Part shown: piece after piece, positions 1 to 5,721 of the stretch
Layout of the letters: each line of letters starts with the position of its first letter
How positions within the stretch are numbered: the stretch's first letter is position 1
Source: Georgenia sp.
GTDB lineage: Bacteria > Actinomycetota > Actinomycetes > Actinomycetales > Actinomycetaceae
DNA length: 6,299 nucleotides
NCBI GenBank assembly: GCA_027322565.1
Contig: DAHVRG010000019.1
Coordinates: forward strand, 1 to 6,299
Reading direction: 5' to 3'
Notes under the pieces: generated by a model
What the model was told of the DNA's origin: nothing
Databases searched by the model: none
What the model saw: the letters and a program-made list of their open reading frames with translations, nothing else
Program-made: the position numbers and the translations under genes

Positions 1-662
1 CGATCGCCCGCGCCGAGGACCTCCACCGGCCGCCCGAGGGGGTCGACCTCCGTACGGCGACGGCTCTGCTCGCGGACGGCAGGACCGCCGTCGGGCTCCT
101 GCGGGCGGCAGAGGTCGCGGCCGGTGAGACGGTCGTCGTCACTGCGGCCGCCGGCGGAGTCGGCAGCCTGCTCGTCCAGCTGGCGCGGGACGTCGGCGCG
201 CGGGTCGTCGGGCTCGTCGGCAGCGACGCGAAGCTCCGCGTCGCCGGGGACCGCGGCGCGGACGCCGTCGTGCGCTACGACGAGCCGGACTGGCAGGGGG
301 TGGTGGCGTCCGTGGCGCCGGACGGGGTCGACGTCGTGTTCGACGGCGTGAGCGGGGACGTGACGGCGCGGCTCTTCCCGCTCGTGCGCCGGGGTGGGCG
401 CTACGTCCAGCACGGCGTGGCGAGCGGTACCTGGCACGAGCTGGACGCCACTGCGGCGGCCACGCGGGGTGTCACGAGGGTCCCGCTGTCCGCCGTCGCG
501 GCGGGCGGGACGTACGACCTCGCCGAGGAGGCGTTCGCGCTCGCGGCGCGCGGGGTCCTCGTGCCGCTCGTCGGGCAGACGTTCCCGCTCACCGACGCCG
601 CCGCGGCGCACGCGGCCATCGCGGCGCGCGAGGCGGTCGGAAAGACGCTCCTCGTCGTCTGA
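1..662 (+). CDS. Medium-chain dehydrogenase/reductase, quinone oxidoreductase type (C-terminal part, 5' end outside window)
   Basis: The first full codon is at position 3 and 219 residues are visible before the TGA at 660-662. The segment GVDLRTATALLADGRTAVGL followed by AAGETVVVTAAAGGVG is the entry to the Rossmann fold of the MDR superfamily; the glycine motif AAAGGVG (codons from 144) binds the NAD(P)H dinucleotide. The rest follows the family pattern: GARVVGLVGSDAKL after the second strand, GVDVVFDGVSG, a glycine-rich RRGGRYVQHG, and the usual ending AREAVGKTLLVV. No zinc-ligand cluster is visible, and the resemblance is to zinc-independent NADPH:quinone reductases or enoyl reductases. 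Family members are about 320 residues, so roughly the first 100, including the start, lie outside the window. The likely reaction is cytosolic NADPH-dependent reduction of a quinone or other alpha,beta-unsaturated carbonyl; the substrate cannot be read from the sequence. It converges with the hydrolase gene and its stop is 25 bp from that gene's stop, so the two are separate units. Confidence 0.9.
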   Translation, partial: IARAEDLHRPPEGVDLRTATALLADGRTAVGLLRAAEVAAGETVVVTAAAGGVGSLLVQLARDVGARVVGLVGSDAKLRVAGDRGADAVVRYDEPDWQGVVASVAPDGVDVVFDGVSGDVTARLFPLVRRGGRYVQHGVASGTWHELDATAAATRGVTRVPLSAVAAGGTYDLAEEAFALAARGVLVPLVGQTFPLTDAAAAHAAIAAREAVGKTLLVV

Positions 663-687
663 CGCGGGCGGCGGGCGGCCGCGCCGG

Positions 688-1488
688 TCAGGCCGGCCGG
701 GTCGTGCGACGCAGGAAGTCGCGGATCGCCGCGCCCGCAGCCGGTGGGCTCAGCGTGTGGTCCGAGCCCGCGATCGTGCGGTGCTCCCCGTTCGGCAGGA
801 CCCGGGCCAGCTCCCGGGCCGAGGCCGCGAGCAGCGGGAACGTCGACTCCCCGGTGAGGACGAGCGTCGGGGTGGTGATCGACGCGAACGCGTCGGGGTA
901 GGGGAAGGCCCGGGTGAGCGCCGCGTCGTAGATCGTGCTCGGGACGAAGTCCTCCAGGGTCGGCCACGCCGGGGACGCCTTCATCCCGGCGACCCGCTCG
1001 GCGGGCAGGCCGACGGCGCGGAGGAGGAAGAGCTCGATGACGTCGCTGCGGCGGTCCTCGGCGATGAGGGCCGCGAGCTGCTCGGGCATGTCCGGTGGGG
1101 CGACCGGCGGGAACTGCTCGGTGGCGAAGGGGGGCTCGAAGAGCACGAGCCGTTCCACCGGCAGGCCGTGCTTCGTGGCCGCGAGCGCGAGGACCCCGCC
1201 GGACGACCCCCCGACGAGAGTCGCGCTGCCCCCGGCCATCGCGATGAGCGCGGCGAGGTCCTCGACCTCACGCTCGACCGCCCCCTCGATCCCGCCGCCG
1301 GCGTCCTCGCTGTGCCGTCGGGAGCGGCGGTCGTAGACGATCGTCGTCAGCTCACCGGCGAGCTCCGCGGCGAGCCCTTGGCCGCCGGTGTGGTCGCTCA
1401 GCGCACCTCCGATGATGATGGCGGGCGGGCCGTCACCGGCCCGCTCGTAGGCGATCCGGGTCCCGTCCCGTGATGTCACGTGGTCCAT
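688..1488 (-). CDS. Alpha/beta hydrolase
   Basis: The product is a 266-residue cytosolic alpha/beta hydrolase with no signal peptide. The N-terminal DGTRIAYERAGDGPPAIIIG is the usual first strands plus oxyanion loop. VGGSSGGVLAL carries the nucleophile elbow G-G-S-S-G, with Ser95 the likely nucleophile. LVLFEPPF follows as in related hydrolases. The acid is probably near TPTLVLTGES (Glu214 region), and His244 in AGSDHTLSP is the catalytic histidine. The motif usually read as YDRRGRGDS in this group is YDRRSRRHS here. I chose ATG 1488 over the in-frame ATG at 1533 because GGAG (1495-1498) sits six bases upstream and the protein then starts MDHVTSRDGTRIAYE, as relatives do; the longer start has no good ribosome site. 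It lies 84 bp downstream of the LuxR-type regulator on the same strand and is probably the last gene of that operon. Ester, lactone or similar hydrolysis is inferred; the substrate is unknown. Confidence 0.9.
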   Translation of the reverse strand: MDHVTSRDGTRIAYERAGDGPPAIIIGGALSDHTGGQGLAAELAGELTTIVYDRRSRRHSEDAGGGIEGAVEREVEDLAALIAMAGGSATLVGGSSGGVLALAATKHGLPVERLVLFEPPFATEQFPPVAPPDMPEQLAALIAEDRRSDVIELFLLRAVGLPAERVAGMKASPAWPTLEDFVPSTIYDAALTRAFPYPDAFASITTPTLVLTGESTFPLLAASARELARVLPNGEHRTIAGSDHTLSPPAAGAAIRDFLRRTTRPA

Positions 1489-1494
1489 CGTCGG

Positions 1495-1498
1495 CTCC
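1495..1498 (-). promoter_or_regulatory. Ribosome binding site that decides the hydrolase start
   Basis: GGAG on the minus strand is separated by six bases from the ATG at 1488-1486. The other in-frame ATG at 1533 is preceded by GGCTGGC, which does not resemble a Shine-Dalgarno sequence. This supports the 266-residue rather than the 281-residue protein. Confidence 0.65.
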
Positions 1499-1572
1499 GT
1501 GGTCCTGTCGGGTGCATGGGCGGTCCCGAGCATGCCAGCCGGTGGAGCTCGAGGGGAGCGGCCTTCTCGCCG

Positions 1573-3198
1573 TCATGCCAGCCCGTGGGCGAACGCGTAC
1601 GCCGTCGCGGCCGTGCGGGAGCCGACGTCGAGCTTGACGAAGATGTTGGACAGGTGGCGTGCGACGGTCTTCTCGCTGAGGACGAGGGCGGCCGCGACCT
1701 GGGCGTTGCTGTGGCCGGCCGCGACGAGCCGGAGCACCTCGACCTCGCGCGGGGTGAGACCGTCGGGCAGCGCCGGAGGGGCGAGGAGCCGGGCGGCCTC
1801 GGTCGCCGCCGGCCTGGCTCCGAGCCGACGGAAGGCCGTCCGCGCCGCCTCGAGCTCCCGCCGGGCGGACTCCGCGTCGCCCACGCTCATCAGCGCGCGC
1901 CCGGTGAGCAGCTGGGCCCGGGCGCGTTCGTAGGGCGAGCCGGCCCGCGTCCACAGCTGCTGCGCCCGGTGCAGGTAGGGCAGGGCGCCGAGGGCGTCAC
2001 CCGCTCCGAGCTTGACGGCACCGGACACGGACGCGGACGTCGCCGCGAGCGACACGCTCCCGAACAGCGACGTCAGCTCCCCGAGCTCGGTGGCGGCGTG
2101 CCGGGCACGCTCGACGTCCCCGGCGGCGACGAGTACCTCGACGTGTGCCGGGAGCAGGCGCAGCCGCTGGACGGGGCCACCGCTCTCGGCCAGCAGCCGG
2201 TCGAGGGCGCGGCGCGCGGCGTCGGCCCGCCCCTGCGCCAGCCAGAGGAGGGCCAGGCCGGGCTGCGGGTCGTACCCGTGGTCGGCGGCGACCTGGTAGG
2301 CGGTGTCGGCCTCCGCCCGGTCACCGCGCAGCCGGTGGATGTCGCCCGCCTCGTAGGCCGCCAGTCCGGCGGCGTCCGGTGAGCCGATCTGCCGGTAGCG
2401 CGCGGCAGCCCGGTCGAGCTCGGTGAGGGCCGCCGCCCAGTCGCCTCGGATCCGGAGGAGCTGACCGCGGTGCACGGCGCACTGGCCGGTGAAGGCGAGC
2501 AGGCCGGGCTGCTCCGTGCACCAGCGCTCGAGGGCGACGGTCCACTCGGCCACCCGGGTGAAGTCGCTGATCTCCTGACAGCCCTCGATCGCCGTGCAGT
2601 AGACGTGGCCGGCGATGACCGGTGAGAGCTCGCCCGTGACCACCCGGACCATGGCGTCGTCGAGCAGCGCCAGCCCCTCGGTGACCCGGCCCGCGTACAG
2701 TGCCAGCCGCCCCCGGGAGCACATCCCGATGGCGAGGAGGTCGGCGTCGTGGTGGCGCCGGCCGACCGTGCAGACCTGCTCGGCGCCCGCGGCGGCGTCG
2801 GGGAAGGAACCCGCGTCCAGCGCACGGAACATCCGGAGGAGGGCGACCCAGCCCGGCTCGGGACCGTCCTCGTCGAGCGCGGTGGCGAGCTCCTCGGCTC
2901 GCGCCGTCCACCCGGCGAAGAGGGCGGGCTCCGCGTGCGCGGCGGAGACCATCGCCAGCCGGAAGGCGCACGTCACCGCCCGCGCCCGCTCGTCGTGCTC
3001 GAGCCGGCGGCGGAAGGCGCGGTGGAGTGCGCGGACCGCGTCGTCGTGGCGCCCGAGGAGCTCGGCCGTGGTGGCGAGGTCCTCGAGGTCGTCGGTCGAG
3101 AGCGCGTCGGCGTCCGCCGTCGACCAGCCCTCGAACGCGACGTCCCACTCACCGCGGTCGAAGGCGGCGCGGGCCTGCTCGAGCTCGACGACGCCCAT
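1573..3198 (-). CDS. LuxR-family transcriptional regulator with TPR-like helical sensor region
   Basis: The product has 541 residues. The C-terminal 65 (about 477-541) form a LuxR/NarL helix-turn-helix: LTPREVEVLRLVAAGHSNAQ starts at 481, and the recognition helix lies in SEKTVARHLSNIFVKLDV (about 508-525). Residues 1-475 are alanine- and leucine-rich paired helices of tetratricopeptide character, for example RGDWAAALTELDRAAARYRQ, EAGDIHRLRGDRAEADTAY and SVGDAESARRELEAARTAFR. I see no Walker A P-loop, so it is neither a full MalT-type ATPase regulator nor a response regulator with a receiver domain; the helical array presumably senses a ligand or partner. The start at 3198 is supported by GGAGGT six bases upstream. 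It follows the monooxygenase-like gene by 30 bp and precedes the hydrolase by 84 bp on the same strand, so it probably regulates that unit. To my knowledge proteins of this layout occur beside flavin monooxygenase-like genes in actinobacteria; the ligand is unknown. Confidence 0.93.
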   Translation of the reverse strand: MGVVELEQARAAFDRGEWDVAFEGWSTADADALSTDDLEDLATTAELLGRHDDAVRALHRAFRRRLEHDERARAVTCAFRLAMVSAAHAEPALFAGWTARAEELATALDEDGPEPGWVALLRMFRALDAGSFPDAAAGAEQVCTVGRRHHDADLLAIGMCSRGRLALYAGRVTEGLALLDDAMVRVVTGELSPVIAGHVYCTAIEGCQEISDFTRVAEWTVALERWCTEQPGLLAFTGQCAVHRGQLLRIRGDWAAALTELDRAAARYRQIGSPDAAGLAAYEAGDIHRLRGDRAEADTAYQVAADHGYDPQPGLALLWLAQGRADAARRALDRLLAESGGPVQRLRLLPAHVEVLVAAGDVERARHAATELGELTSLFGSVSLAATSASVSGAVKLGAGDALGALPYLHRAQQLWTRAGSPYERARAQLLTGRALMSVGDAESARRELEAARTAFRRLGARPAATEAARLLAPPALPDGLTPREVEVLRLVAAGHSNAQVAAALVLSEKTVARHLSNIFVKLDVGSRTAATAYAFAHGLA

Positions 3199-3204
3199 GA
3201 CGCG

Positions 3205-3210
3205 ACCTCC
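3205..3210 (-). promoter_or_regulatory. Strong ribosome binding site of the LuxR-type gene
   Basis: GGAGGT on the minus strand lies six bases before the ATG at 3198, within the 30-bp gap after the monooxygenase-like gene. It fixes the start of the regulator and indicates translation from an internal site of a shared mRNA. Confidence 0.75.
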
Positions 3211-3228
3211 GTCGCCCGAGTCTACGCC

Positions 3229-4329
3229 TCAGACGCCGACCGGCAGCCGCTCAGTCGGGTGCTGCCGGGCGGCGATCCGCCGGGCGACGTACGCCGCGTC
3301 CCGTCCTGCGCCGGCGATGAGCATCGAGCTGAACCCGTGCTGGAACGCCAGCCCGCAGAAGTAGAGCCCGGGTGCTTCGGGGACGATGCCGCGCAGCTCG
3401 CTGGGGTAGCCGTCCGGGCCGAAGACCGGCAGGTCGACCCAGTCGAAGACCTGCCGGAACCCCGTGGCCCACACGACGCTGGCGACCTGTCGAGGCGTCC
3501 CGTCGACCACGGGCAGACCGTCGCGGGCCTCCTCGACGCGTGAGGTGACCCGCTCGACGTCGCGGGCGGCCAGGTCCGCCCGCTTGACGCGGAGGGCAGG
3601 ACCGCCGTGCCCGCGTACGTGGGGCAGCATGCGCCGTCCCATCGGGGTACGGCGGGTGAGGACGTGGCGCCACGCGCGCAGCAGCACGGGGAAGAGGATG
3701 TGCATCGCGCGGGAGTCCAGCCGCGGCGGGACCTGGCCGCAGTCGCGGCCGGCAAGGATCGTCGGGCGGGTCGCCGCGACCTCGTAGGCGATGTCCGTCC
3801 CGGAGTGGCTCGCCCCGACGACGAGCACCGGGCCGTCGTGCAGCTGTCCGGGCCGACGGTACTGGCTCGAGTGCAGCTGGAGGATGGCGGGGTCGAGCCG
3901 TGCGGCGACCGCCGGGACGTACGGGGTGCGGCCGAAGGTCCCCGTGGCGACGACGACGTTGTCGCAGGTCCAGGTCCCGCGGTCGGTGGTGACGACGTAG
4001 TGGCCTCCGGCGCGCCGGACCTGCCGCACCCGGGTGTCGGTGATGACCGGGAGCTCGAAGTGCCTGGCGTAGGCCCCGAGGTAGTCTGCGACGTCGTCCT
4101 TGCCCGGGAAGGTCCACCTCCGTGCCGGGAAGGGGAGTCCCGGGAGGCTGTCGTACTGGGCCGGGGAGTACAGCGCGAGCGTGTCCCACTGGTGGCGCCA
4201 CTGGTCCCCGACCCGGGATGCGGCGTCGAGGACGACGAAGGCGCGGCCCCGGCGCCGCAGGTGGTAGCCGGTCGCCAGCCCCGCCTGTCCGGCGCCGATG
4301 ACGACGGCCTCGATCCGTGTGGTGTCCAT
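3229..4329 (-). CDS. Flavin-dependent monooxygenase-like FAD/NAD(P)-binding oxidoreductase (COG2072 type)
   Basis: The product has 366 residues, a usual length for the short single-chain members of the CzcO/flavin monooxygenase group. An N-terminal FAD site GAGQAG (12-17) is followed by the acidic end of the second strand (VVLDA). VVVATGTFGRTPYVP (126-139) is the conserved ATG turn. The NADPH site is GASHSG (172-177), and a second ATG motif is VWATGFRQVFDW (286-297). The C-terminal GLYFCGLAFQHGFSSMLIAG matches the final FAD-contacting strand. The monooxygenase fingerprint FxGxxxHSxxY is degenerate: HSSQY (153-157) is kept, but the expected Phe and Gly before it are Pro147 and Ile149. Oxygenation of a small substrate with NADPH is therefore likely but not certain; a reductase role is possible. 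It is the first gene of the leftward three-gene unit. No Shine-Dalgarno sequence precedes the ATG, but TAGCGT lies seven bases upstream, consistent with a leaderless mRNA. An overlapping ATG at 4334 is out of frame. Confidence 0.91.
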   Translation of the reverse strand: MDTTRIEAVVIGAGQAGLATGYHLRRRGRAFVVLDAASRVGDQWRHQWDTLALYSPAQYDSLPGLPFPARRWTFPGKDDVADYLGAYARHFELPVITDTRVRQVRRAGGHYVVTTDRGTWTCDNVVVATGTFGRTPYVPAVAARLDPAILQLHSSQYRRPGQLHDGPVLVVGASHSGTDIAYEVAATRPTILAGRDCGQVPPRLDSRAMHILFPVLLRAWRHVLTRRTPMGRRMLPHVRGHGGPALRVKRADLAARDVERVTSRVEEARDGLPVVDGTPRQVASVVWATGFRQVFDWVDLPVFGPDGYPSELRGIVPEAPGLYFCGLAFQHGFSSMLIAGAGRDAAYVARRIAARQHPTERLPVGV

Positions 4330-4335
4330 GGCATG

Positions 4336-4341
4336 ACGCTA
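4336..4341 (-). promoter_or_regulatory. Putative -10 box of a leaderless promoter for the three-gene minus-strand unit
   Basis: Read on the minus strand the hexamer is TAGCGT, matching TANNNT, and it ends seven bases before the A of the monooxygenase ATG, the distance expected when transcription starts at the start codon. The 20 bases before the ATG contain no Shine-Dalgarno-like purine run, which favours leaderless translation. No convincing -35 box stands 16-19 bases further upstream; a TTGCCC is too far (25-base spacer). Confidence 0.42.
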
Positions 4342-4399
4342 GGAGCGGGTGGGGTGCCTCCGCGTCGGGCAAATCCCCCATCTTCCGGACCGGCCGGGA

Positions 4400-4415
4400 T
4401 GGGTCGACCTACCCA
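4400..4415. repeat. 16-bp inverted repeat in the divergent intergenic region
   Basis: The arms TGGGT (4400-4404) and ACCCA (4411-4415) are perfectly complementary around a six-base centre, CGACCT. The spot lies 71 bp upstream of the monooxygenase start and 135 bp upstream of the LacI-type start. It could be a dimer-binding operator, for instance for the LuxR-type regulator encoded in the leftward unit, but short GC-rich palindromes are frequent by chance at this composition. Confidence 0.3.
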
Positions 4416-4457
4416 CGGCGCGGTCGGCCTTGGTGCGCCCTGGGGCCGTGAGCCCGT

Positions 4458-4469
4458 GAAACCGATTAC
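4458..4469 (-). promoter_or_regulatory. Candidate LacI-type operator upstream of the repressor gene
   Basis: The plus strand reads GAAACCGATTAC; its complement GTAATCGGTTTC matches the operator-like GTAATCGATTTC at 5548-5559 in 11 of 12 positions. It is an imperfect palindrome around CCGATT, and the CG core is typical of LacI-family sites. It lies 80 bp before the LacI-type start codon, so autoregulation is the simplest inference; it is 128 bp from the divergent monooxygenase start and could influence that promoter too. The evidence is the shared word and its position only. Confidence 0.55.
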
Positions 4470-4539
4470 CCGCCCACCTGCGAAATGCCGGTCCCCGCGC
4501 GCCGCGTCGGTCAGACTGAGAGCGCTGCTCTGCTGTTCC

Positions 4540-4544
4540 GGAGG
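4540..4544 (+). promoter_or_regulatory. Ribosome binding site of the LacI-type gene
   Basis: GGAGG is followed by a five-base spacer and the ATG at 4550. It supports this start, which also places the helix-turn-helix at residues 3-24 as in other LacI-family proteins. Confidence 0.75.
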
Positions 4545-4549
4545 TTGAG

Positions 4550-5491
4550 ATGGTCAAGATCGTCGACGTCGCGGCGCGGGCCGGGGTGTCCACCGCGACG
4601 GTGTCGCGCGTGTTGAACGGGACGCGGGTGCGGCCGGACCTCGACGAGGCGGTCCGACGCGCCATCGAGGAGCTCGACTACATCCCCAACCGCACCGCAC
4701 GCTCGCTGCGGCGCCGGCACAGCGACGTCATCGCCCTCGTCATCCCGGACGTCGAGAACCCGTTCTTCACCGCCGTCGCCCGCGGTGTCGAGGACGTGGC
4801 CCAGGAGGCGGGGCTGTCCGTCGTCCTGTGCAACAGCGATGACGACGCCGCCAAGGAGCGGCGGTACCTGGCCGTCGCCGAGCACGAGAACATGGCCGGG
4901 GTCGTCCTCGCACCGGCCGGCCCCCAGCCCGCCCTCACCGGGCTGACCGACCGCGGACGGGCCGTCGTCGTCATCGACCGCCGGGTCCCGGACGACGTCG
5001 ACCAGGTGGTCTTCGACAACGTGGCGCTGGGTCGGCGGGGCGCCGAGGCGCTCGTGGCGCGGGGGCACCGGGTCATCGCCTGCATCACCGGGCCGCTGTC
5101 GACGACGACGGCGGTGGACCGGGCCGAGGGCTGGCGGGCGGTGCTCGCGGAGCGCGGCCTGCCCGCGGGACCGCTCGTGCACGCGAACTTCCGTGTCGAC
5201 GGCGGTCGGGCGGCGATGTCCGAGCTGCTCGCCGGCGAGGTGCTCCCCGACGCGGTGCTGGCGGCGAACAACCTCGTCGGGGTCGGGGTGCTCCAGACCC
5301 TGGCGGGGTGGGAGGGACCGGCCGTCGACGTCGGTGTCGTCGGTGACCTGCCCTTCGCGACGTCGGACGTCAGCCGGCTCGCCCAGGTGCCGCTCGGGAC
5401 GCGCGAGATGGGTGTGCGGGCCGCCGAGCTGCTCCTCGCGCGGCTACGGGGCCCGAAGTCGGCCCCCGGCGTCCACGTGCTCGACCCGTAG
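4550..5491 (+). CDS. LacI-family transcriptional repressor
   Basis: The product has 313 residues, slightly below the usual 330-345. The DNA-binding domain starts at the N-terminus: IVDVAARAGVSTATVSRVLNG (4-24), then LDYIPNRTARSLRR (42-55), containing the hinge helix that inserts in the minor groove. The periplasmic-binding-protein-like core follows, with VIALVIPDVENPFFTAVARG (60-79), AGLSVVLCNSDDDAAKERRYL, and GHRVIACITGPLSTTTAVDRAEGW (172-195), where Arg191 is the usual effector contact. Two things are odd. The conserved VGFDDLPFA reads VGDLPFA (264-270), lacking the aromatic and one aspartate of the effector pocket. The protein also ends at VHVLDP, without the usual LVVRGST-like tail. The gene directly precedes the isomerase gene on the same strand, 229 bp apart, with operator-like sites before both, so it most likely represses the isomerase gene and itself until a sugar effector is present. 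The effector is probably related to the isomerase substrate, which is an inference from context. Confidence 0.96.
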   Translation: MVKIVDVAARAGVSTATVSRVLNGTRVRPDLDEAVRRAIEELDYIPNRTARSLRRRHSDVIALVIPDVENPFFTAVARGVEDVAQEAGLSVVLCNSDDDAAKERRYLAVAEHENMAGVVLAPAGPQPALTGLTDRGRAVVVIDRRVPDDVDQVVFDNVALGRRGAEALVARGHRVIACITGPLSTTTAVDRAEGWRAVLAERGLPAGPLVHANFRVDGGRAAMSELLAGEVLPDAVLAANNLVGVGVLQTLAGWEGPAVDVGVVGDLPFATSDVSRLAQVPLGTREMGVRAAELLLARLRGPKSAPGVHVLDP

Positions 5492-5494
5492 CGG

Positions 5495-5508
5495 CCGGGC
5501 GTGCCCGG
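5495..5508 (+). terminator. Hairpin just after the LacI-type gene, possible terminator
   Basis: CCGGGC-GT-GCCCGG forms a perfect six-base inverted repeat (effectively five pairs with a CGTG loop) three bases after the stop codon. No T-run follows, so it is at best one of the U-poor terminators of GC-rich actinobacteria. A palindrome GTGCGCAC at 5513-5520 follows closely. Its position between the repressor gene and the next promoter fits termination; the sequence alone is not decisive. Confidence 0.35.
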
Positions 5509-5539
5509 ACCTGTGCGCACGGACGGCCCTGACGACGGC

Positions 5540-5568
5540 TTGACTGTGTAATCGATTTCTGAGACGCT
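5540..5568 (+). promoter_or_regulatory. Promoter upstream of the isomerase gene, overlapped by an operator
   Basis: TTGACT (5540-5545) differs from the -35 consensus TTGACA by one base. Seventeen bases later GACGCT (5563-5568) is a weak -10 box that keeps the final T. This would place the transcription start near 5575. The spacer holds the near-palindrome GTAATCGATTTC, so a bound repressor would cover the polymerase site directly. Confidence 0.5.
5548..5559 (+). promoter_or_regulatory. LacI-type operator in the isomerase promoter
   Basis: GTAATCGATTTC pairs in five of six positions around its central CG, the symmetry expected for a LacI-family dimer. It is an AT-rich island in very GC-rich DNA and lies between the -35 and -10 boxes. 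An 11-of-12 match in inverted orientation lies upstream of the adjacent LacI-type gene. Binding by that repressor is an inference. Confidence 0.68.
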
Positions 5569-5574
5569 CGCGCC

Positions 5575-5721
5575 ATGGCGCGACCGACCGCGGGCGCAGG
5601 TGCCCGCCGCCTCGAGGACGACGGCGCGCGCCCGGCCCGCCGGCAGCGATCCTCCCGCGGGTCGAGAACCACCCCCTTGCCGACCACCCGGGCGCCCGGC
5701 CCGGTACCGAGGAGCTCATGA
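5575..5721 (+). CDS. Possible 48-residue leader ORF before the isomerase gene
   Basis: This frame begins MARPTAGAGARRLEDD and ends in a TGA that overlaps the first ATG of the isomerase region (ATGA, 5718-5721). Its ATG lies seven bases after the weak -10 box, so a leaderless transcript could begin on it, and the four-base stop/start overlap is the classic layout for translational coupling. Against it: no Shine-Dalgarno sequence, low-complexity Arg/Pro/Ala composition, no recognisable family, and seven of 48 codons ending in A or T, including AGA and GTA, which is looser than its neighbours. The alternative is that the stretch is simply a 146-base 5' untranslated leader. I consider the reading frame possible but unproven. 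Confidence 0.2.
   Translation: MARPTAGAGARRLEDDGARPARRQRSSRGSRTTPLPTTRAPGPVPRSS
5709..5714 (+). promoter_or_regulatory. Ribosome binding site that decides the isomerase start
   Basis: GAGGAG lies three bases before the ATG at 5718 and six before the in-frame ATG at 5721. The second has the better spacing, so I place the start at 5721; the difference is one methionine. Confidence 0.65.

Noticed and set aside
663..687. A bidirectional terminator between the convergent dehydrogenase and hydrolase genes
   Set aside because: The gap is GC-rich with a short palindrome GCGGCCGC (675-682), but no sizeable stem-loop or T-run is seen, so I do not call one.
1489..1533. A 15-residue longer N-terminus for the hydrolase
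   Set aside because: The upstream ATG lacks a ribosome site, and the extra residues do not belong to the hydrolase fold.
1480..2382. A 300-codon plus-strand open frame opposite the LuxR-type gene
   Set aside because: It is low-complexity Arg/Gly/Pro-rich with no family signature and lies antisense to a gene with clear domains; such frames are expected in very GC-rich DNA.
2615..3543. Overlapping plus-strand open frames antisense to the LuxR-type and monooxygenase-like genes
   Set aside because: Composition is biased (Ser/Ala/Arg runs), there is no ribosome site, and they are fully covered by convincing genes on the other strand.
4430..4458. TTGGTG as a -35 box for the LacI-type gene
   Set aside because: The bases 17 positions downstream (CCCGTG) do not resemble a -10 box; no convincing promoter for this gene could be picked.
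3607..4548. A 313-codon plus-strand open frame across the monooxygenase-like gene
   Set aside because: It is the shadow of the monooxygenase-like gene and its divergent promoter region; no recognisable protein features.
4511..5520. Minus-strand open frames opposite the LacI-type gene
   Set aside because: The LacI-type reading frame has a full set of family motifs and a ribosome site; the antisense frames have none.
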